Below, piece by piece: positions 1 through 5,915 of a stretch of 11,569 bases of DNA. The notes below the pieces were generated by a model. That model was given only the letters and a program-made list of their open reading frames with translations, was not told the origin of the DNA and did not search any database. Positions within the stretch are counted from its first letter, which is position 1. Each line of letters begins with the position of its first letter. Origin of the DNA: Phycisphaerae bacterium (GTDB lineage: Bacteria > Planctomycetota > Phycisphaerae > UBA1845 > UTPLA1); the NCBI GenBank assembly GCA_016935885.1, contig JAFGQA010000417.1, forward strand, positions 1 to 11,569, written 5' to 3'. The translations under genes were made by a program, and so were the position numbers.

Positions 1-95
1 ATGGCGACATCCAAACGGCGGGATCGCTGATCGACGATCTCCACGCCCACCTTGACCGGTTACGCGAGTTCGCCGCAGGGTTGAAGGATCAATAG
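1..95 (+). CDS. C-terminal end of an upstream gene, probably an Hpt phosphotransfer domain (partial)
   Basis: An open frame enters from the left edge, with its first full codon at position 3, and ends at TAG 93-95. The 30 visible residues form an amphipathic helix with the pattern GDIQTAGSLIDDLHAHLDRL followed by REFAAGLKDQ. This resembles the last helix of histidine phosphotransfer (Hpt) domains, which close many hybrid sensor kinases, but the phosphorylated histidine would lie outside the window. The next gene, a response regulator with two receiver domains, starts only 9 nt downstream, so the two are probably co-transcribed. That would fit a kinase or phosphotransferase feeding the regulator. 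The identification rests on a short helix pattern plus context; another helical C-terminus is possible. Confidence 0.55.
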   Translation, partial: GDIQTAGSLIDDLHAHLDRLREFAAGLKDQ

Positions 96-104
96 GACGC
101 GACC

Positions 105-3038
105 ATGAGTACGGAACGCCGGATTCTAGTTGTCGACGACAACCCGACCAACCTTCTCATACTGACCAGATCGTTGGAGAAGGCCGCGTACAAGGTGCTC
201 ACCGCCGATAACGGCTTTGACGCCGTAGAACTCGCCACGCAACACCATCCCGACGTCATCCTTCTTGATGTAATGATGCCCGAGCGAGACGGTTTGGAAG
301 TTTGCACAATCCTGAAATCACAGAAGGAAACAGCCGCGATCCCTGTCATTTTCGTGACGGCCGTGTCGGAAACCGACCCGATCCTCAAAGCTTTTTCGGT
401 AGGTGGCTGCGACTACATCACCAAGCCGTTCAAAGCGGAGGAAGTGCTGGCGCGCGTCTCCGTCCATATTCGCTTGCGAGAGGCTGAAGAAGGACTGCGC
501 CAAAAGAACAAACGAATGAAGGAATTGACTGATGACCTGGCCGCTGCCAACTCCGAACTCGCCGTCTTGAGCCGCGTCGATCCGCTCACAAACTTGCTCA
601 ATCGAAGAACCTGGGGAGAAGCCGTGGAGCAGGAGCACGAACGATTCCAGCGGCACGGCTGCGACTACAGCATCATCATGATCGACGTGGACTGCTTCAA
701 ATCCTTCAACGACACCCACGGGCACCAGGCCGGGGACGCGTGTCTGTGTCGCATCGCTGAGGCCATCGCATCAGCCTGCAGGCGAATCGATGTCGTGGGC
801 CGATACGGAGGCGAGGAGTTCGTCGTCTTGGCGCCCGACACACAGGGAGAAGCAGCGGTCAAACTGGCGGAGCGGATCAGGAAGGCCGTTTGGATGCTTG
901 GCATACCGCATCCCGCGAGCGCAAACGCCGAGCGCGTCACGGTCAGCCTCGGCGTGGCCACCAGCCTGGGCGCGGCCTCCGGGGCGTGCGAGAAGGGATT
1001 CTCGCACGAGCAGGGGAAGGGATTCTTGCACGAGCAGGGGAAGGGATTCTCGCACGAGCAGGGGAAGGGATTCTCGCACGAGCAGGGGAAGGGATTCTCG
1101 CACGAGCAGGGGCACGAGCACGGCACTGGCAGCAAGCTGCCAGTGGCACCCACCGGTGCCACCAGTGTCACCAGTGCGCCCGGTGTCACCAGTGCGCCCG
1201 GCTCGTGGGAGGATATCCTCAAAAGAGCCGATGACGCGCTCTATGTGGCCAAGAAAGCCGGGCGAAACATGGTCTTCAGTGACGATGGAACTCCGCCGGA
1301 GATCGTCGCGAAGGCCTCCGCAAAAGCGGGCTTCTCCAGTGATGCCCACCACCCGACCGGCGACGCAACCGGTGACCAAGTAAGCGTCGCAAGCGTCTTG
1401 GTCGTCGACGACGAACCGACGAACAGGATGGTCTGCAGGCGCTGCCTGGAGCGCGAGGGCTACCGCGTCCGCGAAGCCGTCGATGGACAGACCGCCACCG
1501 TGAGTGTCGATGAGGAGCCCCCGGACGTCATCGTGATGGACGCGATGATGCCCAATATGGACGGATTGGAGTGCGTCAGACAGCTCAAGGCCGATCCCGA
1601 CACGCGGGACATCCCCATCATCATGGTGAGCGCCCTCGCCAAGGGCGATGACATCCTGGCCGGCCTCGAAGCCGGTGCGGATGAGTACCTGACCAAACCA
1701 ATCAGAACGACCGAGCTAGCCCTTCGTGTTCGGTCCATGGCCCGGCAGCACCGTGATCGCATGGACCTTGTTCAAAGCCACAGCGTGCGCGGCGCGCACA
1801 TGCGAATCCTCACTCGCCTGGTTGAGTTCTGCCGCGCGATCAGCGGCACACACAGCCTGGACGACGTCCTTGAGCACACTGTCGCCGCCGTGGCCGACGT
1901 GACCCACAGCGGCCGCGTCTCGATCATGCTTCCCGATGAGAAGCGGCGGCGCCTCGACATCGCGAAGTCCATGGGGCTTGATGAGGGGCTTGCGGCCACG
2001 GTCAAGGTACCGGTCGGCGAGCCGATCGCGGGGCAGGTCTTCGCGTCCGGGAGATCCATGATGGTCAACACGGACGCGGAAGCCGGTGTTCGCCCGATGG
2101 CCTATGATTCTCGGTTCTTTGCCAGTGTCCCGCTTGTCTCCACGCCCCTCGGCACGTCGGACCAGGTCCTCGGCGTGCTCAATGTCACCGAGCGGGCCGG
2201 GCGGCGGCCGTTCCAGCCGCAGGAACTGGAGTACGTCGAACTGATCGGCAACGTCGCCGCAACCGCGATCCACGACATCTTCACCCGCCAGGCCCACGAT
2301 CAGGCTTCCGATTTGATCATGGTTGCGCTCGCGAAGCTGGCCGAACATCGAGACAACGACACGGGCCTGCATCTGGACCGCGTGGCGCGTTTCTGTTCCA
2401 TCCTGGCGGAGGAGCTTCGAAGGAAAAACGAGTTCCGTGACCAGATCGATGACGACTTCCTGCGCAACTTGGCCCGTGCCGTGCCGCTGCACGATATCGG
2501 CAAGGTCGCCATCCCCGATCAGATCCTGCTCCACCCGGGCAAGCTCACGCACGAGCAGATGGAGATCATGCGCACCCACGCCGCAACCGGCGCCAAGACG
2601 ATCCGGTCGCTGATCGGGCGCGCACCTGGCGTTCGCTTCCTCCGAATGGCGGCGGATATCGCCCACTACCACCACGAATGGTATGATGGTTCTGGTTACC
2701 CGCTCGGGCTTCAGGGCAAGGCGATCCCCCTATCCGCCCGGCTCACGGCACTCGCCGACGTCTACGACGCGCTGACGACGAAACGGGTCTACAAGGAGCC
2801 GATCAGCCACGACAAGGCGATGGCGATCATACTGGAAGGATCGGGCACGCAGTTTGATCCCGCTATCGTGGACGCATTCAGCCGGCGAGAGAAGCAGTTT
2901 TCCGAATTGGCTTCGACGATGGCCGACAACGTACAGGTCGGCGACAGCGACGAGAGTAGCGGGCGTGGCGAAGATGGCAAGCGTGACGAGAGCGGCGCCA
3001 CCACGCGACGTTCCGCGGCATCTGTCAGCGCACAATAA
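105..3038 (+). CDS. Dual-receiver cyclic di-GMP enzyme: REC-GGDEF-REC-GAF-HD-GYP response regulator
   Basis: A cytoplasmic 977-residue response regulator predicted both to make and to degrade cyclic di-GMP. Receiver 1 (about 5-125) has D11/D12, phospho-acceptor D55, T85 and K107. A short coiled linker leads to a GGDEF domain (about 153-393) with metal-binding D194, the GGEEF active-site loop at 235-239 and an intact inhibitory RxxD (R226-D229) exactly five residues before it. Receiver 2 (about 430-545) has D435/D436, D479, S509 and K531. A GAF domain follows (about 581-727), then an HD-GYP phosphodiesterase (about 733-930) with E747, H796-D797 in HDIGK, H825, H856/H857 and GYP 864-866. The tail from about 945 is low-complexity. 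Odd: residues about 292-366, between the SLGVA strand and the ADDALYVAKKAGRN helix of the GGDEF fold, are repetitive (five GFSHEQGK-like units, then VTSAPG twice). ATG 105 follows AGGA at 7 nt. Both active sites look competent; net activity cannot be told from sequence. Confidence 0.95.
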   Translation: MSTERRILVVDDNPTNLLILTRSLEKAAYKVLTADNGFDAVELATQHHPDVILLDVMMPERDGLEVCTILKSQKETAAIPVIFVTAVSETDPILKAFSVGGCDYITKPFKAEEVLARVSVHIRLREAEEGLRQKNKRMKELTDDLAAANSELAVLSRVDPLTNLLNRRTWGEAVEQEHERFQRHGCDYSIIMIDVDCFKSFNDTHGHQAGDACLCRIAEAIASACRRIDVVGRYGGEEFVVLAPDTQGEAAVKLAERIRKAVWMLGIPHPASANAERVTVSLGVATSLGAASGACEKGFSHEQGKGFLHEQGKGFSHEQGKGFSHEQGKGFSHEQGHEHGTGSKLPVAPTGATSVTSAPGVTSAPGSWEDILKRADDALYVAKKAGRNMVFSDDGTPPEIVAKASAKAGFSSDAHHPTGDATGDQVSVASVLVVDDEPTNRMVCRRCLEREGYRVREAVDGQTATVSVDEEPPDVIVMDAMMPNMDGLECVRQLKADPDTRDIPIIMVSALAKGDDILAGLEAGADEYLTKPIRTTELALRVRSMARQHRDRMDLVQSHSVRGAHMRILTRLVEFCRAISGTHSLDDVLEHTVAAVADVTHSGRVSIMLPDEKRRRLDIAKSMGLDEGLAATVKVPVGEPIAGQVFASGRSMMVNTDAEAGVRPMAYDSRFFASVPLVSTPLGTSDQVLGVLNVTERAGRRPFQPQELEYVELIGNVAATAIHDIFTRQAHDQASDLIMVALAKLAEHRDNDTGLHLDRVARFCSILAEELRRKNEFRDQIDDDFLRNLARAVPLHDIGKVAIPDQILLHPGKLTHEQMEIMRTHAATGAKTIRSLIGRAPGVRFLRMAADIAHYHHEWYDGSGYPLGLQGKAIPLSARLTALADVYDALTTKRVYKEPISHDKAMAIILEGSGTQFDPAIVDAFSRREKQFSELASTMADNVQVGDSDESSGRGEDGKRDESGATTRRSAASVSAQ
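985..1008. repeat. Perfect 10-bp palindrome at the head of the tandem repeat
   Basis: CGTGCGAGAA (985-994) and TTCTCGCACG (999-1008) are perfect reverse complements around the loop GGGA. Only the first repeat unit has both arms; later units keep the right arm alone. This suggests that a hairpin-forming element was the seed of the tandem array. Confidence 0.85.
990..1109. repeat. 24-bp tandem repeat, five units, inside the GGDEF coding region
   Basis: Five consecutive 24-bp units (990-1013, 1014-1037, 1038-1061, 1062-1085, 1086-1109) share the core GGGATTCTCGCACGAGCAG. The second has one T for C (serine to leucine), and the first begins GAGAA instead of GGGAA. As 24 is a multiple of three, each unit adds eight residues (GFSHEQGK) and copy-number change would keep the frame. 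A partial sixth unit follows (GGGCACGAGCA). The near-identity of the units indicates recent expansion. Confidence 0.95.
1124..1150. repeat. Palindromic repeat element inside the coding region (copy 1)
   Basis: CACTGGCAGC (1124-1133) and GCTGCCAGTG (1136-1145) form a perfect 10-bp inverted repeat around AA, followed by GCACC. The 15-nt string GCTGCCAGTGGCACC (1136-1150) recurs exactly at 5801-5815, again as the right arm of a palindrome but there between genes. This marks a dispersed repeat family with one copy read as protein here. Confidence 0.85.
1165..1200. repeat. 18-bp direct duplication inside the GGDEF insertion
   Basis: GTGTCACCAGTGCGCCCG occurs twice back to back (1165-1182 and 1183-1200), encoding VTSAPG twice. 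A shorter related piece (GTGCCACCA) sits just upstream. The length is a multiple of three, so the frame is kept. Confidence 0.9.
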
Positions 3039-3148
3039 TAGCACGTGCGTCGTGATGCCCGAAGGATGCGTCGCTTTGCTCGCCGGCCGACACCTGAAAG
3101 CCGAGAGCCATGGACTCGTCGTACCCGGGCCGCGGGGGCAGGCCCTTG

Positions 3149-4105
3149 TTAAGCGCCTGCGTTGCTCTGAGTTGCCCGCGTGAGGGCCGCCACGAAGTCC
3201 TTGCACGACTGCTCGATGCACTTCTCCCACTGCGAGGCGAACCGCTCCTTGTACTTTGGCTGCCGGTGGGCGTAGATCACGGATCGTCCAGCCACGACGA
3301 TGGCGCCGGTACCGTCGGGCCTGAAGTACGGTAGGAAATCCTCGGCCGTGCCGCCCTGGGCGCCGTAGCCCGGCACGAGGAAGATCGACCGCGGCATCGC
3401 TGCCCGAAGCCTCGCGGCATCGGCTGGATCTCGCGTCGCCACCACGGCGCCGATCGAGGAATAGCCGCTTTCGCCGATGGTCCGTGGGTTTGACGCCCAC
3501 TCTGCGACCTGTCCGGCGACGATCTCGTGCACCTTGCGGCCGTCCTGGGCGACGATGTCTTGGATCGCCGACGCCGATTCGTTCGACGTCCGCACCAGCA
3601 CAAAAACGCCTTTGCCCTGCTCACAGGCCACGTTGATAAACGGCATGACGCCGTCCAGACCGAAATAGCCGTTGACCGTGACGGCATCGGGCGCGACCTG
3701 ATCCTCCAGGTTGACGAAACCCGAGTCCGCCAAGTGGGCGTGGGCATACATCTCCGCGGTGTGCCCGACGTCGCCGCGCTTCACATCGCCGATGACCACA
3801 AGGTCACGAGCCGAGGCCTCCTGAACCAGCTCGTAGTATCCCTCGATGCCTTCGGCGTAATACCGCTCGAAATAGGCCGAGTTGATCTTCACTGCCGGGA
3901 CCAACGGGGCGACGATCCGGATCACCCGTCGGCAAAACTCCAGCACGGCGTCCAATGCTGCCTCGGCGTCGGATTCATCGTTCAGGTCGCGATGGTCGAC
4001 GATCTCTGCCGGCAGGTTCGCGTAGACAGGGTCGACAGCGACGGCGGCCGGCGCGCACCGGTCGGTGACGGCCTTCAGGAGACGATCAGCAAAGTTCTGT
4101 GGCAC
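3149..4105 (-). CDS. pyrF: Orotidine 5'-phosphate decarboxylase, class 2
   Basis: Catalyses the last step of de novo UMP synthesis, decarboxylating orotidine 5'-phosphate in the cytoplasm. The 318-residue protein has the class 2 (mycobacterial/myxococcal-type) layout. VDP lies near the N-terminus (residues 24-26) and VKINSAYFE at 72-80 holds the catalytic lysine K73. GDVKRGDVGHTAEMYA follows at 106-121, with D107, K109 and D112 completing the charged catalytic tetrad. The phosphate-binding end is LVPGYGAQGG (243-252) and VAGRSVIYA (271-279). Length is at the upper end for the class. The start is GTG at 4105, with GGAAAGGG 8 nt upstream. It converges on the cyclic di-GMP gene across a 110-nt gap. 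The upstream minus-strand neighbour ends 108 nt away across a repeat element, so pyrF may be transcribed separately. Confidence 0.95.
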   Translation of the reverse strand: MPQNFADRLLKAVTDRCAPAAVAVDPVYANLPAEIVDHRDLNDESDAEAALDAVLEFCRRVIRIVAPLVPAVKINSAYFERYYAEGIEGYYELVQEASARDLVVIGDVKRGDVGHTAEMYAHAHLADSGFVNLEDQVAPDAVTVNGYFGLDGVMPFINVACEQGKGVFVLVRTSNESASAIQDIVAQDGRKVHEIVAGQVAEWASNPRTIGESGYSSIGAVVATRDPADAARLRAAMPRSIFLVPGYGAQGGTAEDFLPYFRPDGTGAIVVAGRSVIYAHRQPKYKERFASQWEKCIEQSCKDFVAALTRATQSNAGA

Positions 4106-4142
4106 GAGAGCGGCCCTTTCCAGGCGATCCTCTGCCAGAGTT

Positions 4143-4213
4143 GTTAGTTGTCAGTCGTCAGTTGTCGCCGGCCAACAGTCGAGAACTGATAACTGAAGAC
4201 TGAAAACTGGAAA
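4143..4213. repeat. CAGTTGTC/AACTGA repeat element, copy A, just past a stop codon
   Basis: The left part is rich in AGTTGTC/CAGTC words (about 4143-4166). It is followed by CGCCGGCCAACA and then a run of AACTG/GACTG words (about 4180-4213). The halves are roughly inverted, so a long imperfect hairpin can form. The element begins immediately after the stop codon of the minus-strand BamE-like gene (stop 4214-4216). A related element lies at 5847-5908, again next to a stop, and a partial one at 5338-5372. Confidence 0.7.
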
Positions 4214-4573
4214 CTACTCCTCCTTGATCGTCGTGGTGCCGGCTTCGTCGGAGATCTTGCGGCCGTGCGTGGGATCTGGGGGATCGCAATGCCACTCGCC
4301 GGTCTTCGAGTCAACCCACTCCTTCTTCTCGACCTTGCCGCCGGCGTCGAAGTAAACATAGACGGCAAGATGGCGATCCTCCTCGTCGTACTCCCACTCG
4401 TCATCTCCGCGCGCGGTGTACTTGTCGCCGAGGGTCTTCTCCACCTCCAGCTTCGTTGACTTGCCCACAACGATCATGTCGTAGTGCTGGCGGGTGACGA
4501 GGTTCTCGGCACAACCCACCGCGACAAACAACACCGCCCCCAGCACTCCAACAAGGCACATCTTCATGTACAT
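4214..4573 (-). CDS. BamE/SmpA/OmlA-like small lipoprotein
   Basis: A predicted 119-residue lipoprotein with a signal peptide ending FVAVGC, which makes C21 the likely lipidated residue. Residues about 30-88 match the BamE/SmpA fold pattern. A short helix opens it (YDMIVVGKSTKLEVEKTLGD, where the G-x-S/T-x-x-E-V-x-x-x-LG signature is typical), followed by a DDEWEYDEE strand, then LAVYVYFDAGGKV and KKEWVD. In proteobacteria BamE is an accessory lipoprotein of the outer-membrane beta-barrel assembly machine, but many small envelope lipoproteins share the fold, so a BAM role is inference. The C-terminus (WHCDPPDPTHG onward) is extra. ATG 4573 has a clear GGAGG 7 nt upstream. It sits among other lipoprotein genes on the same strand. 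The -3 lipobox residue is alanine, slightly off consensus. Confidence 0.8.
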   Translation of the reverse strand: MYMKMCLVGVLGAVLFVAVGCAENLVTRQHYDMIVVGKSTKLEVEKTLGDKYTARGDDEWEYDEEDRHLAVYVYFDAGGKVEKKEWVDSKTGEWHCDPPDPTHGRKISDEAGTTTIKEE

Positions 4574-4622
4574 GCTGATTCCTCCGTTAAGATATCACAG
4601 CGTCTCTACGCTTTCACATTCT

Positions 4623-4670
4623 GACGTTTCGACGTTTCGACGTTCCGACGTTTCGACGTTTCGACGTTTC
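4623..4670. repeat. 8-bp tandem repeat (GACGTTTC), six units
   Basis: Six head-to-tail copies of GACGTTTC, the third being GACGTTCC, fill 4623-4670. They lie between the start of the BamE-like gene (4573) and the stop of the next minus-strand gene (4681). As 8 is not a multiple of three, an array like this is only tolerated outside coding sequence. Copy number may vary between strains. Confidence 0.95.
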
Positions 4671-4680
4671 CCCCTTCGGG

Positions 4681-5250
4681 TCACTCCGATTCACCCAGGG
4701 CGTTCAGTATCTCATCGCGGTGGACCCGGAATTCAAACTCGTATTCATCGAACAGCCGTTTGCTGCCAGGCGCCTGGAAGCTCACGGCCAGGCGGTACCT
4801 CTGTTGTGGCGGGATGGGCTGCCCTTCCCAACTCAACTGGAATTCGTACGTAGCCGTTACCCGCTCCCAGAACTGCTTCTGGTCCTCCAGGTCCACGACC
4901 GGCTGGATCCAGGTTCGCAGGAGCTCCCCACGATGGTCTCCAGAGGCAGGACGACAGGCATACAGCTCGAAGATGAACGTTCCGTAAGCCTTGACCGGGT
5001 CGCCGGCGCCGTCGAGCGGTCGGAGGGAGACAGCGATACCATCCGGAATCGCGTCGTCATCGAAGCTGCGGGGCTTGGAGAATGGCAGGATCTTGATGCT
5101 CTTCGGGCTGTAGAACGCGATCAACTCCTCCGTGGTGGGTCCTTCGGTGGTCCCTGAGACCTGGCCGCGTGGACAGCCCGCGATGAGCGGCACGGCGACT
5201 ATCAATGCCACGGTCAGGAGCTTCGTGGTGGCGCACAAGCGTGATGGCAC
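4681..5250 (-). CDS. Predicted lipoprotein of unknown function (189 residues)
   Basis: No family is recognised. From the start chosen here the protein begins MPSRLCATTK, has a hydrophobic segment (about 11-25) and a good lipobox, PLIAGC, with C26 lipidated. A polar linker follows, then a body rich in alternating hydrophobic residues, for example GIAVSLRPLDG, AYGTFIFELYACRP, TATYEFQLSW, YRLAVSFQAPG and EYEFEFRV. This suggests a mainly beta-sandwich domain in the periplasm or anchored to a membrane. The frame continues upstream to another GTG at 5292, giving 203 residues. I prefer GTG 5250 because AAAGGA lies 8 nt before it and the signal peptide then has normal length, whereas 5292 has no nearby ribosome binding site. 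It lies between the BamE-like and isomerase genes, separated by repeat-filled gaps on both sides. Confidence 0.75.
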   Translation of the reverse strand: MPSRLCATTKLLTVALIVAVPLIAGCPRGQVSGTTEGPTTEELIAFYSPKSIKILPFSKPRSFDDDAIPDGIAVSLRPLDGAGDPVKAYGTFIFELYACRPASGDHRGELLRTWIQPVVDLEDQKQFWERVTATYEFQLSWEGQPIPPQQRYRLAVSFQAPGSKRLFDEYEFEFRVHRDEILNALGESE

Positions 5251-5258
5251 GGATCCAA

Positions 5259-5264
5259 TCCTTT
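5259..5264 (-). promoter_or_regulatory. Ribosome binding site favouring the GTG start at 5250
   Basis: AAAGGA on the minus strand, 8 nt before GTG 5250. The alternative GTG at 5292 has nothing comparable at the right distance, so this site decides the start of the 189-residue lipoprotein. Confidence 0.5.
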
Positions 5265-5337
5265 GCGTTTGCTGTCGGCTACATCCCTGCACGGTTGCGG
5301 ATTGTAGCCCTCACCGAGGCAGCGTCAATCATGAACT

Positions 5338-5372
5338 CATCAGTTGTCAGTCATTAGTCATCAGTCATCCGG
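5338..5372. repeat. CAGTTGTC repeat element, partial copy B
   Basis: CATCAGTTGTCAGTCATTAG followed by TCATCAGTCATCC: short AGTCAT words in series, sharing CAGTTGTCAGTC with the element at 4143-4213. Only the left half of the element is recognisable. It lies about 90 nt upstream of the 189-residue lipoprotein start. Confidence 0.55.
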
Positions 5373-5386
5373 TCCGTGACTCTTCC

Positions 5387-5441
5387 GGCAGCATTCAATT
5401 TCTGGGTGCCACTTCCAGCGGCATTCGGTTCTGTGTGCCAC
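5387..5441. repeat. Imperfect direct repeat of about 25 bp, two units
   Basis: GGCAGCATTCAATTTCTGGG plus TGCCAC (5387-5412) is repeated imperfectly as GCGGCATTCGGTTCTGTG plus TGCCAC (about 5418-5441), both preceded by TTCC. Divergence shows that it is older than the other tandem repeats in the window. Confidence 0.6.
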
Positions 5442-5541
5442 GGGCGGCTTAGGTGTTAAGGATCTGTCTCAAGGCCCTATGTGGCACCGGGGCCAAAGCC
5501 AGTGGATTGGATGATTCACTGGGCATTCTCTCGCTTGTGTC

Positions 5542-5560
5542 CACAGACAAGATGCCTGTG
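5542..5560. repeat. Short hairpin element
   Basis: CACAGACA (5542-5549) and TGCCTGTG (5553-5560) pair with one mismatch around AGA, flanked by CC and CTACAG. It looks like another small palindromic intergenic element. Only this copy is in the window. Confidence 0.5.
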
Positions 5561-5584
5561 CTACAGTCCTGAAACAGCTTCTTA

Positions 5585-5718
5585 GCGGGGTGGCATGGGT
5601 AAGCGGAGCCGCCAGCGGCGGCGGAGCTTACCCGTGGGCATCCATTCCAGCCTGTTCTCACGGGTAATGAACGACCCGCCCTCGTGGGGCGTGTCGCTCG
5701 TTACCCATGCCACACCGC
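5585..5718. repeat. Large nested palindromic element (two hairpins within outer inverted arms)
   Basis: Outer arms 5585-5602 and 5701-5718 are inverted repeats with a single mismatch, including a perfect 13-bp stretch (GTGGCATGGGTAA with TTACCCATGCCAC). Inside, GTAAGC-GGA-GCCGCC-AGC-GGCGGC-GGA-GCTTAC (5599-5631) is a second, perfectly symmetrical stem with matching GGA internal loops. A third imperfect stem runs from CGGGTAA (about 5661) to TTACCC (5706) around CGCCC/GGGCG. No open frame is conserved across it. The organisation resembles REP/BIME-type or miniature non-coding elements. Confidence 0.8.
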
Positions 5719-5787
5719 ATGAAGGCTGAACACGTACGGCGTCTTGTCCGCCCATGCGGTCCCTCCGGTGGGCGCACGCGGCATACA

Positions 5788-5815
5788 CACTGGCAGACAG
5801 GCTGCCAGTGGCACC
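5788..5815. repeat. Palindromic repeat element (copy 2, intergenic)
   Basis: CACTGGCAG (5788-5796) and CTGCCAGTG (5802-5810) are perfect inverted repeats around ACAGG, followed by GCACC. It shares the exact 15-nt right side with the palindrome read as protein at 1136-1150, and the left arm CACTGGCAG as well. The loop differs (ACAGG here, and a shorter spacer at copy 1). Confidence 0.85.
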
Positions 5816-5846
5816 GGCCCAGAAACTGGCGCGGACCTCAGCCACC

Positions 5847-5908
5847 AGCCGTCAGTTGTCACTTATCCATCCTCGCCGGTCAACAACTGAGAGCCGAAGA
5901 CTGGGAAC
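5847..5908. repeat. CAGTTGTC/AACTGA repeat element, copy C, just past a stop codon
   Basis: GTCAGTTGTC, then CTCGCCGGTCAACAACTGAG and GAAGACTGGGAAC, match the order of words in the element at 4143-4213 (GTCAGTTGTC, CGCCGGCCAACA, GAAGACTG, GGAAAC). It ends 8 nt from the stop codon of the minus-strand isomerase gene (5916-5918). It is the second example of this family placed directly downstream of a lipoprotein gene. Confidence 0.65.
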
Positions 5909-5915
5909 CGACCGC

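Larger units (their letters stand above)
5251..5915. other. 665-nt gap without a convincing gene, packed with repeat elements
   Basis: Open frames here are short, lack ribosome binding sites and encode no recognisable protein. The stretch instead holds at least five distinct repeats, at 5338-5372, 5387-5441, 5542-5560, 5585-5718 and 5788-5815, plus the element at 5847-5908. They are separated by short unique sequence. It lies between a gene start (5250) and a gene stop (5916), both on the minus strand, so any promoter of the 189-residue lipoprotein should be in its left part; none is clear by eye. Confidence 0.75.

Noticed and set aside
990..1109. Possible CRISPR array
   Set aside because: The 24-bp units are directly adjacent with no spacers and are translated in frame within a GGDEF domain.
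1716..2675. Minus-strand open frame of 319 codons opposite the GAF/HD-GYP region
   Set aside because: The plus strand encodes intact receiver, GAF and HD-GYP motifs across it; the antisense product matches nothing and reflects GC-rich codon bias.
3127..3145. GGGCC...GGCCC hairpin between the convergent genes as a terminator
   Set aside because: The stem is only 5 bp with a 9-nt loop, and no proper T-run follows on either strand.
3527..4147. Plus-strand open frame of 206 codons opposite pyrF
   Set aside because: pyrF has its full catalytic motif set on the minus strand; the opposite frame shows no domain.
5449..5845. Short open frames on both strands within the repeat-rich gap
   Set aside because: They run through palindromic elements, lack ribosome binding sites and encode no recognisable protein.
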